From positions 56,205,491-56,269,490 of the forward strand of contig OX104130.1 of NCBI GenBank assembly GCA_944470555.2: 64,000 bases of DNA, written 5' to 3'. The position numbers were made by a program, and so were the translations under genes. Below the pieces are notes generated by a model. The model did no database searches and was not told the DNA's origin. It saw only the letters and a list, made by a program, of their open reading frames with translations. This DNA comes from Heterobilharzia americana. Its lineage: Eukaryota > Platyhelminthes > Trematoda > Strigeidida > Schistosomatidae. This document shows, one piece after another, positions 10,871 through 22,750 of the stretch. The first letter of the stretch is position 1, and the number at the start of each line of letters is the position of its first letter.

Positions 10871-13800
10871 ATTGTTTGAATGAAGTTACACTGGTGTAAG
10901 TAAATAAGAAGAAATGTCGTCTTAAGGTGAAATGTTCATCTTCAAAAACTACTGCATGTTAGTAATGTAACCGTTTCTCTCTATGTGTTTTCAGCGAGTT
11001 CCACCGAATCAGTGATTCAAACCATCCAAAATAGGCATACATTTATACCTGAAGTATCATGTCTCATCCCCTTAAGAAGACAGTCACTTACTGTATCAAC
11101 TGAAAGATTATGATGATATCGAAGTTATGAGATGATGACTGTCACACATCACTTGTAAGTAGGCAATGTTACCTGTCAAAGGAAGCACACAGGAGGCTGG
11201 TGTTAGATGTGACAGATTGGAGATATTCTCTGGTCTTGTTTGATGCAGAGAGGTAGGAGATCACGAAGTCGCAGTTACGAATCAGTTGTCAGAATGATTT
11301 GTACCATACGTGAAAATAGCCTATTCACGTTAAGTTGTGGCGTCAAGTTCAAATGAAACAGGCGTATGAAATATTACCATTTAGAAAACAAGATCTTCAA
11401 AAAGCAGATATTAATCTGGCGATTAGCCGAACTGTGTGCACGAATGTGTTTGTGAGTATGTTCTACATAATATTGCCAAGACCAGGCTGGAAACAGTAAA
11501 TATCAGTACAGATTTTTAATTTCATAAATATTTCTGCATACATGTCATCATCGAAATTGTCCTTCTTACTGTAGAAGATCAGTTCGGGGTGAATTTCTTG
11601 TATCGCAAACAAACAGTTGGAGGTGAAAATGCAGATTATGTTTTAATTTGACAGATGGAATTCTTCAAATCATTACTATCTGTGTTTCTGGGGTTGGGGG
11701 GGGGGGGTGGGGGAGTGGGTAGTTGGTCAATAAGAGGACTGAAGTTATAACCCCACCCATATCACTATGTGAACGGTTTTCACAGATGGAAGTATTCACA
11801 TTCCATGTTCAGGATTTGGAGGTAAGGTATGCAGGAAACACTGTTTCATTAGCACTCATGTGTGAAAAGTTTACCATGAACCAATATCGAATTGCTGTTC
11901 TGTCAAAGGTCGCATCTTGCATCACCCAGTGCTTCAGTCAGCGCCATTATCACCGAGTATTCCTGAGATCGCTATCCTACTCAACGACTAGGTCGGATAT
12001 ATTTATCAGTTACTGGACAGTAATGCCACTCTGTTTAGTTTTAAGTAGTGACTGAATTATACCAGTCAGTCACTAGGTTAGAACACTCTTCAGTGTAGTG
12101 CACTCCACTGATGTTGAATGAGTACAGCCAACTGTCAGTAGGATTGTGTAGAGCAGGAAAGTATGTATGGGGAAGCCTCACCTTCTTAGAAGTTGCGTAT
12201 ATGCTCTTGGTAATGAGTACCAACAATCGGGTAACCTGGATGCATGGCTTCCTGTCGTCTATCTCATTTTCCTTATGCAGGGGATTCCTGAGACTGGATT
12301 CTATATATGTATATATACACAGTCTTGTTGAGGGAAGTATGCTAAGGCAGGTGCATTATATCATTGTAAACAGACTTCCTTTTGAAGTATACCTCAAAAC
12401 AAGCGAGCGAAATTTGACTTATTGGGGAGGAACTGTACTTATATTTTTCTGATATGGTTGACTTCAGATACGTGAAAGTTTCCGTTATTAAAATTATGCA
12501 TCTTGCTTGTTTCTCACTAAACAATAATCAGTGTCGTGTTAGTTAATTCTAAATCCTGACTGAAGTCTGTCGATCAAGTTGCCGGTCCGATTATGAAGCT
12601 AGGAGACTAGCTATCGTATTGCACTGTGACTGATGTTATTTGGTCGAAGCATTCAGCAGGGCGCTTTAAACGTTGGTGTCGAACTTCTTATTAGCGTTTG
12701 TCCACAAGACCCATCTACAAACTCGGAGGATGAGCAGTCTCACTCATTCTATGATTTTCATCTAACAGTAAAGAGACAATTAAGTTGTGAATTTCAGACT
12801 ATAATAAGCAATATTAATTTCAATCACAGTGACAAGCCTTTTCAACCATTACCACAGCTACGCAGTTCAGAGTTGATAATAAGTGTACGGCTTCTCAGCA
12901 TCTTAGTTGAAACTGTTGGCAGAACTAGAATCTCATCTGACAGAAGGAATTTGATCAAAAAAGTAACAGTCAGGACTTTCACCATATTTTCTCCATACAA
13001 TTGCTGACATGCTTGTGAAGTAGTTCTTCTTAAATGTTAGTTCCTAGTTTTACTTTGACTATTTTCATCCGTACTTCGCCAAACATAATCCCTGTTTCTG
13101 ATATCATTTCAAAAGAACCATAAGCATAAATCAAAAGATGAATGAGTTAAAACCAAAGACTCCTGAAAGTTATCTAACTTCTTTTTTAAGTATCTTAATA
13201 ACTGGTTTGAAAATGACTGTTCACGGTTTTATCAGAAAGTCGAGGTTTTCGCAAACAAACGATCACTTTGACGCAGAAGCAAACCGTCTTCGCCATGTGT
13301 GATAAACAATACTGTCTCAGGACCCAAAAGATGAAAGTGAACTGCGGTAGTATTAGAAACCACATACATTGACCATCATATATCGATTCGGTCCACATAC
13401 GTGATTGAAGGTAACAATATTTTACTGAACTAAATAGCTTAACTGATACTTTTGGCTATATTGCTGGGTGAAGACGAACTCACATAAGAAATGCCTAAAA
13501 TCATAAGTTTTCCGGGTCAATATAAGCGTGATTCTAAAAGCCATCTTAGCAACTCTTTATATAACCCAATTTTTTTATTTTGGCTGAAAAGATAGTTAGA
13601 GTAGACTTCGAAGCTACTCCTTTGTGATGATTGTGTACAGGCATATCACTGCATCAACAAAATTGGAGTCATCCATTGCATCCTCGTGATTATTTGATTG
13701 ACTTATCAGAATCAGTGATCACATGATAAGGAGTTACTTCATTACTGTCTATAAGGAGTTCACTGAGCTCAAAGTCATTGAAGATGTTGGTGAATTAGTC

Positions 13801-13931
13801 AGTCATTTCATCATAATTACTCGCATACGGTAAGCTCATGTTCGACTACATCCTCAGGGGATTTTAAGTAGAAACCTCCCTGTTCAAGTTTTTTAACATA
13901 GTGAGGTATTTATCTTCGATTCAGGTCGGTT
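10871..13931. other. No recognised gene; one G-rich tract
   Basis: Short open frames (for example 11723-12055 and 12633-13007) lack convincing splice borders or family motifs. A G-quadruplex-type tract is at 11690-11719. Confidence 0.35.
11690..11719 (+). other. Potential G-quadruplex tract
   Basis: G-runs of 4, 12, 5 and 3 are separated by TT, T and AGT, which fits the four-run G4 rule. It is conspicuous in A+T-rich surroundings. Length polymorphism or assembly error is possible in the 12-G run. Confidence 0.6.
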
Positions 13932-13945
13932 CCTGCTGAAAATCA
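13932..13945 (+). repeat. Left target-site duplication of the family-1 element
   Basis: CCTGCTGAAAATCA here and CCTGTTGAAAATCA at 16839-16852 flank the element exactly: 13 of 14 bases match. Confidence 0.8.
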
Positions 13946-14944
13946 ACCTCGCCTGGTTAACTAGTTCACTAGTTACTAGCCGGTCCTAAGCCCGGGTAAA
14001 TAGGGAAGGTTGGGCATAGGGCTACCAACCCTACAAGACCAATCCAGGCGCTAAAGAAACTTCAAAGCACAAACAAAATATAAAACATAAAAACAAAATT
14101 ATTCCTCCCTGGAATCGGAGAGACGAAATGACGCCAGTTGGTGAAAGCCTTCGGGAAGCCAGTCGGCCGATGTGTCTCCTCGCGACGAAAGCGAAAGTAA
14201 GGATGGAGATATGGAATGTCCGCACTATGTATGAACCTACCAAGGCTACCCAGATTGCAAAAGAGATGAGGAGGTATGTCGTGAAAGTACTGGGCTAGGA
14301 ATCCGCGAACACAGATGGAATGGAAGTGGAATCTGCAAACTGTCAATTGGAAAGTCAATAATCTACTCCGATATTGTCACCCAGATGACAACCACGAACA
14401 TACTGAGTTTCGGAGTGGCTATCATGATGTCCCCAGAGCATCGAAGGCTCTCTCTCATGCAGTGGGAACCAATCTCCTCCTCCAGGATTAGGATCATGAC
14501 AGCAAGATTCAAAACAAAAGGAAGGAAAGATACAATCACACAATGCTACGCTACGCTACGCACCTACAAATAATGCTGATCAAGAGAGGAAGGAGGAATT
14601 CTACAGACAACTGCAATCAGTAATGGACAAGACCCCACCCCAAATGGCGATAGCAAAACCCATTCTAAAGGGTAACACGAATGCCAAACTGGGAGTGGAC
14701 AGCACAGGAGGAAAACTAATCATGTGTCAAGAGGCACTCAATGAAATGAACGAGGATGGAGAACTGTTTGCAAACTTCTGCGCATTTAATGATTTGTTGA
14801 TTGAAGGCAATGTGTACAAACACAAGCATGTTCACAAAGCGACATGGATTTTACCAGACACCAGACATACTAAAAACCAGATCGACTTCATCACAATGTG
14901 AAGAAAGTGGAGACGCAGCCTACTTAACACAAGATCAGATTAAG

Positions 14945-14957
14945 AAGGGGAGCAGAT
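14945..14957 (+). repeat. Left target-site duplication of the nested insertion
   Basis: AAGGGGAGCAGAT is repeated exactly at 15170-15182, on both sides of sequence absent from the other family-1 copies. Confidence 0.82.
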
Positions 14958-15169
14958 TAATATAAGTGTGAAACTTGGGCACTGTGGTAGAATATAATTC
15001 CATGTTAGATTTGTTTATTTGATATAAAGCGCACAGAGATACAGTATTATTTATCAAAAAACAAAAACAAAGAAAAATCAGGTGACAGGACTATAAAATC
15101 AGATATCGAAAGTGTGATTACATTGATATGATTATGAGCAATAATTTATGCTCGAAACGTAATCAACTA
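14958..15169. mobile_element. Nested 212-bp insertion of unknown type with 13-bp TSD
   Basis: Removing this block and one copy of AAGGGGAGCAGAT restores continuity with the other family-1 copies (AAGGGGAGCAGAT then GTTGGTTCACACCAC). No coding frame, tRNA boxes or terminal inverted repeats are visible. It contains an A-rich stretch (CAAAAAACAAAAACAAAG). Near its right end is a compact fold: GATTAC (15116-15121) pairs with GTAATC (15159-15164), and GAGCA (15136-15140) pairs with TGCTC (15149-15153) followed by GAAA, reminiscent of a hammerhead end. A Penelope-like end fragment is one guess. Confidence 0.75.
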
Positions 15170-15182
15170 AAGGGGAGCAGAT
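15170..15182 (+). repeat. Right target-site duplication of the nested insertion
   Basis: Exact copy of 14945-14957. Confidence 0.82.
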
Positions 15183-16838
15183 GTTGGTTCACACCACTCA
15201 TTATCTAGTGTAAGCAACCTACCCGCAAAATCAGCTGAAAGCCTTCAAAGAAGTTGGTGATAGACCACAGTTCAAGTTGAACACTCAGAAGAGAAACTGT
15301 ACTGAAGGAGAAACTACAAAGGACATCTTCACGTCATCAGCCATCAACCATCAAGACAATATGGAAGATATGGAGCAACATCTCAGAAGAAACCTACATG
15401 GAAGAACACTGGAACTCCTTGAAAGCTATGTAGAAGGAAACCTACATAACCGTGTTAAGAAGGAGGAAGAAGCAAGACGAGATAAGGAATGGATCACGAC
15501 GACACATGGAAGCTGATAGAGCAGGGAGAGGAAGATGGTGATGGTGATGGTGAAGCAGGAGATAGAGCAGTGCAAGAATGAACAACGAGAAGAGGAACTG
15601 AGTACAATGTGTGAGATACTACACTGGACAAAGAAGTGAAGAAGAGTGGGTGGAAAGACAGAAGACACTTCCACAACACACTGGTAAGTGAAGCAGAACA
15701 TGCTGTAGGCTGGTGAGATAGATCTGACAACATTGTATCAAATAACCAGGTTACTATCTGATAGGGAAGAGATCAATACAGATGAAACCACTAAAAGATG
15801 GTGAAGGAAACCTAATTAACACGAAAGAGGAGAAACAGGCAACGAACGACGGGTTGGCCACTTCGGAAAGCTGTTGAGTCGACCACCACCTGCAAGTCGT
15901 CCAGAACTACCACCTTGACCCACGGAACTATCAGTGAACACAAGGCCTCCGACAAAAGCTGAAGTGAAGTCCTGAATGCCACGCCATAAAGTTGTTGAAA
16001 TCCTGTGAAGCAGCAGGATCAGGTAAATCCCGCCACAAGCACTGAAAACTCACGCAGAAACAGCAGCAGCGGACATGCTTATACCCTACCACTACTGCAG
16101 AATGTTTAGAAGTAATGGACAGCATCAACAGCAAGCACCAATCACCATGACCGGGAGAAATGAAAAGGAAGTTGTCTCTTTCACCTACTACCTAGGAGGG
16201 GTGCAGCATCGTTTCAACTACAGGTGGCGGCACAGACAAAGATGTCAAAACCAGGATCGGAAAAGCAAGGCAGGCCTTCCTTCATCAGTCTGAAATCAGT
16301 GTGGAGATCTTCTGCACTCAGTATAAAACGTAACAAGATCCAGACTTTCAACACCAATGTCAAGTCAGTGCTTCTATATAGTTCAGAAACTTGGTGCGTC
16401 AAGAAAAGCATTTCCAACAAACTCCAGACATACATCAACAACAGTTGCCGCCTACGCTAGCTCACTCGATACTGAAGATCAGATCAGATGGCCAGAAGGA
16501 ATAAGCAACAAGGAACTCTTGCTGGCTGGTAAAAAACCAACCAACAACCTATCACCCATCAAATATACAGAAGAAAGTATAGATGGATTGGGCACACTGA
16601 GAAAACCGTTCAGCGACTTCACGCGCCAGGCCAGACCCCAGAGTGGAATCCACAGGGGAAACGACTAGTTGGACGTCCGAGGAGAGGGTGACATGGAGGA
16701 GATGGTGTGAGGAAAAAATGAAAGCTTGTGGGCAGTCGTGGAGGGAGGTTCAAAAGACTGCAGAGAAGAGGGTGCAATGGAGGCGTGCTACTGAAGCCCT
16801 ATGTTACACTCGGAACCCAAGTGGAAAATAATAATAAT

Positions 16839-16852
16839 CCTGTTGAAAATCA
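16839..16852 (+). repeat. Right target-site duplication of the family-1 element
   Basis: CCTGTTGAAAATCA directly follows the ATAATAAT tail; it matches 13932-13945 except for one C/T. Confidence 0.8.
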
Positions 16853-18990
16853 CATCTACCTTGAGAATTTCGAAAGGAAGTTGACATTCTGTTTAGTTAA
16901 CTGTTCAATAGCGTGATGAATTGCCTTTTCCAAGCAATAATATCTATCGGCATTTTATCACCCATAAACCACTCAAATGTACAATAAGTGAGTGCTCGTT
17001 AATGAATTAATCCGAAGTGGATTATCAGAAGTTGTAATCAGAAGTGGCCTGTGAGAACAGCTAAATATGGGATTTAGGATGGATATCCATTTAGTACACT
17101 TCATGATGAAGGTAGAACACGATGAAGTTGAACAAAGTGACCAGCTGACACAAGAGTTGAATGATTGCGCCATCAGTGTTAGGCCACGATGTTCCAGTTG
17201 TAGAAATTCAGTAGTGTCCAATACATTAAAACTAGAGCAAACTCGATATTTCGTGCATCCGAGCTTCAGAGTTAGTCAATTCCTCAAGCAACACTGAAAT
17301 ACATGATGGAGTGATGTGGTGTTCATCACAAGTGTGACTCGAATCTTATTCCTCGTGTAACGATCAGTTTTGGTCACACTTGTGTTTAATTTACAAGCAA
17401 TTAGAATGGCAAATGGAACAGGAAGTATACGTTTGGCGGTGTTAACTCACTCAAGTAGTAAGAAAAGTGTACTAAAGAATGTCATTAGCTAACAATTAAG
17501 CAAACACAAATGCATTTGGACTTACCAACCAAAAGTGATAGAGATTAGTATCTAGTGACAAATGAGTAGGCATCTCAACTCGAAAATCAAAAATAGATAT
17601 AAAATGAGTGGAGTTGGCACAATATGCTCTAAAAGCCATACCTACTAGTCTTAGTGACTAATTTCAATCACTTAACCACAGCAAAAACCAGTCACCTTAG
17701 CCCTCTATTGGATAAAGCGTACTTACATCAAAGTTATAATTATTGGTAGACATAAGTAACTAAGATGTAGTCATGACTATCAAACTTTATTCTTTTATGC
17801 GCTTGAAGGAAGTCTAAAAGAAGCAATGTAGTAAGTAAGATAATCTGTCTACCACCTGTTTAGTAACTTAAAGTAACACCTTATTGGCAATTATCTGTGT
17901 TTGTATGCGTGTTTTAATTATCTGGTAAGCTGTTCAGTGAATCAAAACTGAAGAGATATTTTGATTGTGGTTAGACAGAGAGGTCAGTCGTTAGATGACC
18001 GTATGGGAACAATAATAATAGTAAAAATCATCTAGATGATGGAAGGGAAATTGTATCTCATTTATGTCCTGGTTACCAACTGTTAAGTCTATGGTATGTT
18101 TATCAATGTACAATCTTCTAATTTGAAGAGTCATATTGTGTTCAAGTGTGTGTGTGTGTATGTATGTACGTCAACGCGTTCGGTACCAGCATCTGGGGGC
18201 GAAATGTAACCGTCCCACCATTTTCTTATCATAGCAACTAATAAATAAAACACAACAAAGAAAAATATACCTAGCAGATGTGCACCTTAAAGACGATGTA
18301 TCAGAGATAACGCCTCTCACCAAGTACGCCATGTACACATAGGTACATGTGATCACCGTAATGAGATTCATTACATACAATGTATTGACAAGGCCGGAAG
18401 GAGGGAAAAATTGAGTTTTGTGTTGCTTAGTCTAACCAGTTGTTTGTGTTATCATTAATATAATACTTTCCAATCATTTTCATGACTATCAGAATTACGA
18501 AAAGAAGCGAAGAAGCTATTTTAATGATGCTACAACAAGGTTACTTATTTCCAGTTTTATTCCCCTTTCAGGTTTCAGACTACCTAGCTGGGTTATCTTG
18601 TCAGGTTGAAGGCGTTTATCTGACATCTATGTCAGCGTCCACAGAAGAAAAGAATCAAACTAGGATGAAACAAGTGTTCACTGTTGTTCAATTTTGTGTG
18701 ACTTACTAAGCTTTCTTTATTAATCTTATTAATCATCTACTGGGATAACACAGGACATGAAACTGCTATAAATTAACTCCATGTAGAGACTGACCTCTTC
18801 AAAAGATTGATTTCGTTAACAATTCCCATGTAACCGAAATCAGTCACATGGTATATATTTGTGTACTAGGCTGGTGATCATTTTACAACAAATTTCAGGT
18901 TCTTTTTCTCAATGCTAACCGTAATTTACACATTTGCTTATGTAGGTTAATCGATGAAACAAACTAGGATGAATCAAAGTGCAGAGTGAG
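16853..18990. other. No recognised gene
   Basis: Contains a short GT-rich run near 18144-18160. Short open frames lack splice borders or motifs. Confidence 0.35.
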
Positions 18991-18999
18991 GATATTAGT

Positions 19000-19260
19000 T
19001 AAAGATATCAGCGATTCGGCCCTGGACAGCACGAGAAATTACCAGTATCAAAAACGACAACTGATGCCCGTTGTACAAGCGATGACTATCGTGCCTAGGT
19101 GGTCTAATGGACAACGCTTTGGTGTTTGAAGCTATTTGTCCTGGATTCGAGTCTTGGAATGAACATTAGCACTCACTGGGGTGCAAGTACATCCAGCTGA
19201 CAAATCTCAGACACGACGAAACGCGCATCTTGGATTTCACTTGTAATCAACAAGATTAAT
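19000..19260 (+). mobile_element. Hammerhead SINE
   Basis: Order: ATTCGGCCCTGGACAGCACG unit opening, AAATTACCAGTATCA, CCGTTGTACAAGCGATG, A box GGTGGTCTAATGGACAACGC (near 19105), B box CTGGATTCGAGTC (near 19140) and hammerhead 19191-19235. Helix I ATCCAG/TTGGAT is nearly intact and GAAAC and CGCGCATC are kept. The core reads CTGACAA (19197-19203) instead of CTGANGA and helix II is broken, so the ribozyme should be inactive. Confidence 0.8.
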
Positions 19261-19611
19261 ATGACATGAAACAACCGTTTAACATACATTTGCGTGCATG
19301 TAAAGTGGGTAAACGAACTACAGTTGATAGCTATCTTTTTTGATTTTTTGAAGTACTACTGTTCCTAACGTTTCTACATTTCTACTAAATACATAGTCGA
19401 TCAGTCCACTTTTAGGTGGTAACGGTAATACTAGGAAACTCGTATAGTAAACTTAAAAGTTAACAGTATGACGAAACATTTATCTTGGAATTGCGGTGAT
19501 AGAGACTATGCATACTGTGAAAGTGTTCTATAATTTATTAGCGTACTAATTGACACTTGCTATGGCTAGTTCATGTTGTAGGAGGAATGATTTATTTGAA
19601 TTTCGAAATAA

Positions 19612-19690
19612 CCGGGAGGATTTGTAGCTCAGGATGAGGATGATGGTGGTTCGGTGTTCTCTCAGCTTTAATATTTTGTCACGGAGGTTT
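19612..19690 (+). repeat. Dispersed repeat with GTAGCTCAGGATGAG, also at 33.6 kb
   Basis: GATTTGTAGCTCAGGATGAG, then GATGATGGTGGTTCGGTGTTC and TTTTGTCACGGAGG, recurs at 33583-33655 and more weakly at 33748-33825. A tRNA-like A box (GTAGCTCAGGATGAGG) suggests a SINE-type origin, but no clear B box was seen. Confidence 0.5.
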
Positions 19691-19839
19691 CATTGCCAGG
19701 CTTTGTGATATCCTCAGCACTAACTACATGGAGAAGTGAACCATATTCGAATGCTAAGCAAATGTTTGGATGATGTTTTTATTAACCCTTAGTGTTGTCA
19801 AGTTGTAAGTTGGGGAAGAGAGTTTTATCACACCTTGAC

Positions 19840-20960
19840 CTCGTTGACCTTAAATTTCGTTCGGTCATCCTGGTAGAGAATATTTGGTAGAGTGAGATTG
19901 TGCTGTTTGTTACAGTCACATTTCGCATCATTACTGGTTTGTTTACTCAGTTTACCCTCGATTAGATGGGTAGCTGTTTTTTCCTAAGTAGATTGTAGAT
20001 AAGCTCTATATTCATATATCTGTTGACTGACTTTTTTTGAAATGCTATGCTTCTAGGTATTTTCTCGAACTTTCGAACCTACGCTTTGGAGGGTTTCCAC
20101 ACTCTCGCAGTTGACCTTGTGATCGTGATTGTTTCAGTGTACTGAAACCAAGGAGGTTGCGTCATGTCGTTTTATTGTTAGTTTGCGTTCATGAATTCCT
20201 TGAGCAATCAGACGATTAGACTGGCCAAAATATTGCTGGAAACAATTTTTACAATTGACTTTGTAGATTACATTTTTCCTGTCTTTCTTTGGCAGCAGAT
20301 CCTTTAGTTTGTGCAACATGTTTCGCAGTGATTTCGTTTGTTTGTGTGCTGCTCCAATCCAGAATAGAAGAAGCAATCGACTGACAGTTTCTGAGACATT
20401 TTTGATCTGGGATAGTGTAACTCACCTGCTGAATCGAGGCAATTGCTCCGTCTTTTATCCTGCTGATAAACACTTTTTGATAAAGTTGAGTAGACAGTCA
20501 CTGAATCTGATATTTTTTTTCGGTTTTCCGTAGGGCTTCAGTACTTGCAATATGATTTGCTCTTGAGAATAGTGTTTTCACGCAACATTTCTTATGGACT
20601 GTAGGATTATTGCTGTCGTATTTCAAAATTTGACCAATGTATATGTTTTTCCTGTGTTCTTGAGTTTGTAAAGTCCCATCATGTGGAATTTTGTCGGCTT
20701 CCTCCTGCTTATTTTCCTTGAGAATTACAAACGTGTAGTCAGCCTACTGGGTCAAAATGTTTGGCTTGATGGAAGGGATGACTATTGATTCCAGGCTCTA
20801 CATCACAGCTTCAGCAATCATTCCTGATATTGGCGATCCCATGGATGTCCCCTTTGTTTTTAAATCTTCCGTTTGAACTGTAAACAGGTGGTGGGGTCCT
20901 GATCGATCAACTCTGTTAAACTTGGCACTGTGAACTTCATATAGTCAGCAATGGTTTGTA
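19840..20960 (-). mobile_element. Penelope-like retroelement, RT and GIY-YIG nuclease, decayed
   Basis: On the minus strand the RT motif TKGTSMGSPISGMIAEAVM lies near 20870-20815, followed after stops by ADYTFVILKENKQEEAD (the YVDD region is damaged) and then the GIY-YIG nuclease part NVIYKVNCKNCFQQYFGQSN (about 20260-20200), ending KRHDATSLVSVH near 20135. A poor C-terminal stretch continues to about 19840. NVIYKVNC and YFGQS correspond to the GIY and YIG strands of this nuclease, which nicks target DNA for priming. Stops and frameshifts are numerous. Wording differs from the element at 1-1110, so this is a second subfamily. Confidence 0.82.
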
Positions 20961-22029
20961 GTTCTGTAGATTTCAGATATACTTATGAATGCTTACAGTA
21001 AAACATAAGACATAGTCATTGAACTTTCTGTTCAATGCTTTTCAACACCCAGCACCTATTCTCTGAATACCTGTTATCTTTGTGGGATAGCTCAAGATAT
21101 ATTAAACAGTATTTTAAATGTGTTCTCCCATCTGTGCAATATTCAGATGCCTTTAGGTTTCTTTTCATTCAAAAACTAAGTGTAAACTTCTTAGCTCGAG
21201 TTGCATGCTTACTGACCATTGAAGTATGAAAGAATGAATGACTTTTTATATGACTAAGGATCTAGTAGAAAACTATTTTTTTATAGTAGTCATGACAACA
21301 TTTCTCTCTCCCTTTTCTGTTTGAATTATGACTACAAAAGGCTGCAGTTAAAGAAATATGAAAGAATCACCATCTCATTAATGACTTCAGTGATCGTGTT
21401 CAGCACAGCACTGATGTAAACCTGGAGGAAAATAATCGCATGTTTGAGACTCTGAGAGTTACAAATGTGGCTCTTCCTGTAGTGTGCCTCTTTATCAAGT
21501 TAGTGTCCCAATGGGAACAAAATCTCTGCGATCAATTACAATCGGTTACTTGACATCGCGATGAACCGATACATGTAATATATGAATGAAATTAGTGGGG
21601 ATCTATTTTTGACTTGGATTTTTTATTTATTAATACTTACTAGGAAACTGTATATTAGGTTAAAGATGATATACCCAATCAGTTATCGCTATAAATGGAT
21701 AGCATAACCCTTGTCGCTGTTCATCATTTGATTATTGCACTCAGAAATAGTTCACTGTTACCGTCTTCAGCTGTCGTTCTGCCTAGAGCTGGTTTGGATT
21801 TCTGTCTCTGTTACATGTCAACACATAAGCATAAAACGTATATCTCAGTTATCCTAGCAGTGGTTAATAAATATATAAGGCTCAATATGTTGTCGATTCA
21901 TCTTTTCTATAAGTAATCAGTTTATTTTCCACATTACAGTGTTGGTTTGACTGGACTCCACTTTTAGTCTCATGTCTGTCTCCATGTGCTAATTAAAGAG
22001 TGAATCCATTTAATGTTGAGTAGTGCGAA
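20961..22029. other. No recognised feature
   Basis: No splice-bounded frame or repeat family match seen. Confidence 0.35.
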
Positions 22030-22750
22030 TCCATCTGTGTCACCGGAGAGATACCCAGCTATCTATCAAAGAATGAGCATACTACACTACAGTCCATTCT
22101 GTCCTGTTATACGGCAGCTAGACATGGTCGTTAAAAATAGAAAACATGAAGCAGTCACAGGGTTTTGATCACAGGTATCTTCATAGCATGCTCACATGGT
22201 GATTTCACCAATATAAGCAATACTGAGGCTAGGTGAAGGGTACTAGGCTAGACAGACAAGTCAATTAGTGAAGTTGTGAACCTTCGTCAACCGAGAAGGC
22301 TTGGACATGTACTGAGCATACTGATCCACCGTCTACCTGAAATTGCCATGCTAAGGGGAAATGGATTAGGTTGGAAGAGTGTTCAGGGTGGTCAGACGAA
22401 GATGCAGCACCAATCGATGAAGTACCTATCTGTTGGTCTGAGTCATGTCAGGAGATGTAGACTACCTGGTTAGGATCACCGAGACGATAGAAATCAGTGG
22501 TTGAGGACAGTTGTAGTGATGTTGTTGAAAAGTAGTCAGATTGGTGCAGATGTATTCACTCTCTGACATCTTCTAAAGCGTGAATATTTGCACTCACCTT
22601 TATCGTCACATTGTTTGTTCTGTCACACAACTTTATCTACTTTGGTCTTAATCTTTTCTGTCTACTTGTTGTTTGTATACTACTGCTAAGTGTGGTGACC
22701 TGAGTTGATGTACTTGTGTGTGAAGTTCCATGTTGATTTAATCTGTCTGA
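22030..22750 (+). mobile_element. Family-2 non-LTR retrotransposon, 3' end only
   Basis: The decayed frame corresponds to the C-terminal tail of an RT: a worn RSVLLYGSETW region at the left, then RLGHVLSILIHRLPEIAMLRG, GWKSVQGGQTK and VGLSHVRRCRLPG at 22276-22473, then TAG. It ends with a 3' UTR finishing near CATGTTGATTTAATCTGTCTG. The part from 22255 is nearly identical to 27893-28385. Strong 5' truncation is usual for LINE insertions. Family 2 differs from family 1 in sequence and in lacking an (AAT)n tail. Confidence 0.82.

Larger units (their letters stand above)
13946..16838 (+). mobile_element. Family-1 non-LTR retrotransposon, full 5' end, RT core deleted
   Basis: The copy opens with ACCTCGCCTGGTTAAC, the same 5' end as the element at 55048-58163. 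It then carries decayed APE-type endonuclease (WNVRTMYEP near 14215, the HKATWILPD region near 14840), the linker (15277-15520), and jumps from AAADMLIPYHYCRMF (about 16080) straight to QQQAPITMTGRN (16130). The RT palm, including FIDFEKAFD, GVKQGC and FADD, is missing: about 750 bp compared with the better copy. The C-terminal part (RQGRPSFISLKSVWRSS, SLDTEDQIRWPEG, EERVTWRRWCEEKMKACG) follows and the element ends in AAAATAATAATAAT. Stops and frameshifts are frequent. It cannot encode its own polymerase. Confidence 0.92.

Noticed and set aside
11723..12055. 110-codon plus-strand frame.
   Set aside because: Starts inside the sequence just after the G-rich tract, no splice borders, no recognisable domain.
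12633..13007. 124-codon plus-strand frame with a polar middle part.
   Set aside because: No clear acceptor or donor, no motif; could be chance. Not called as a gene.
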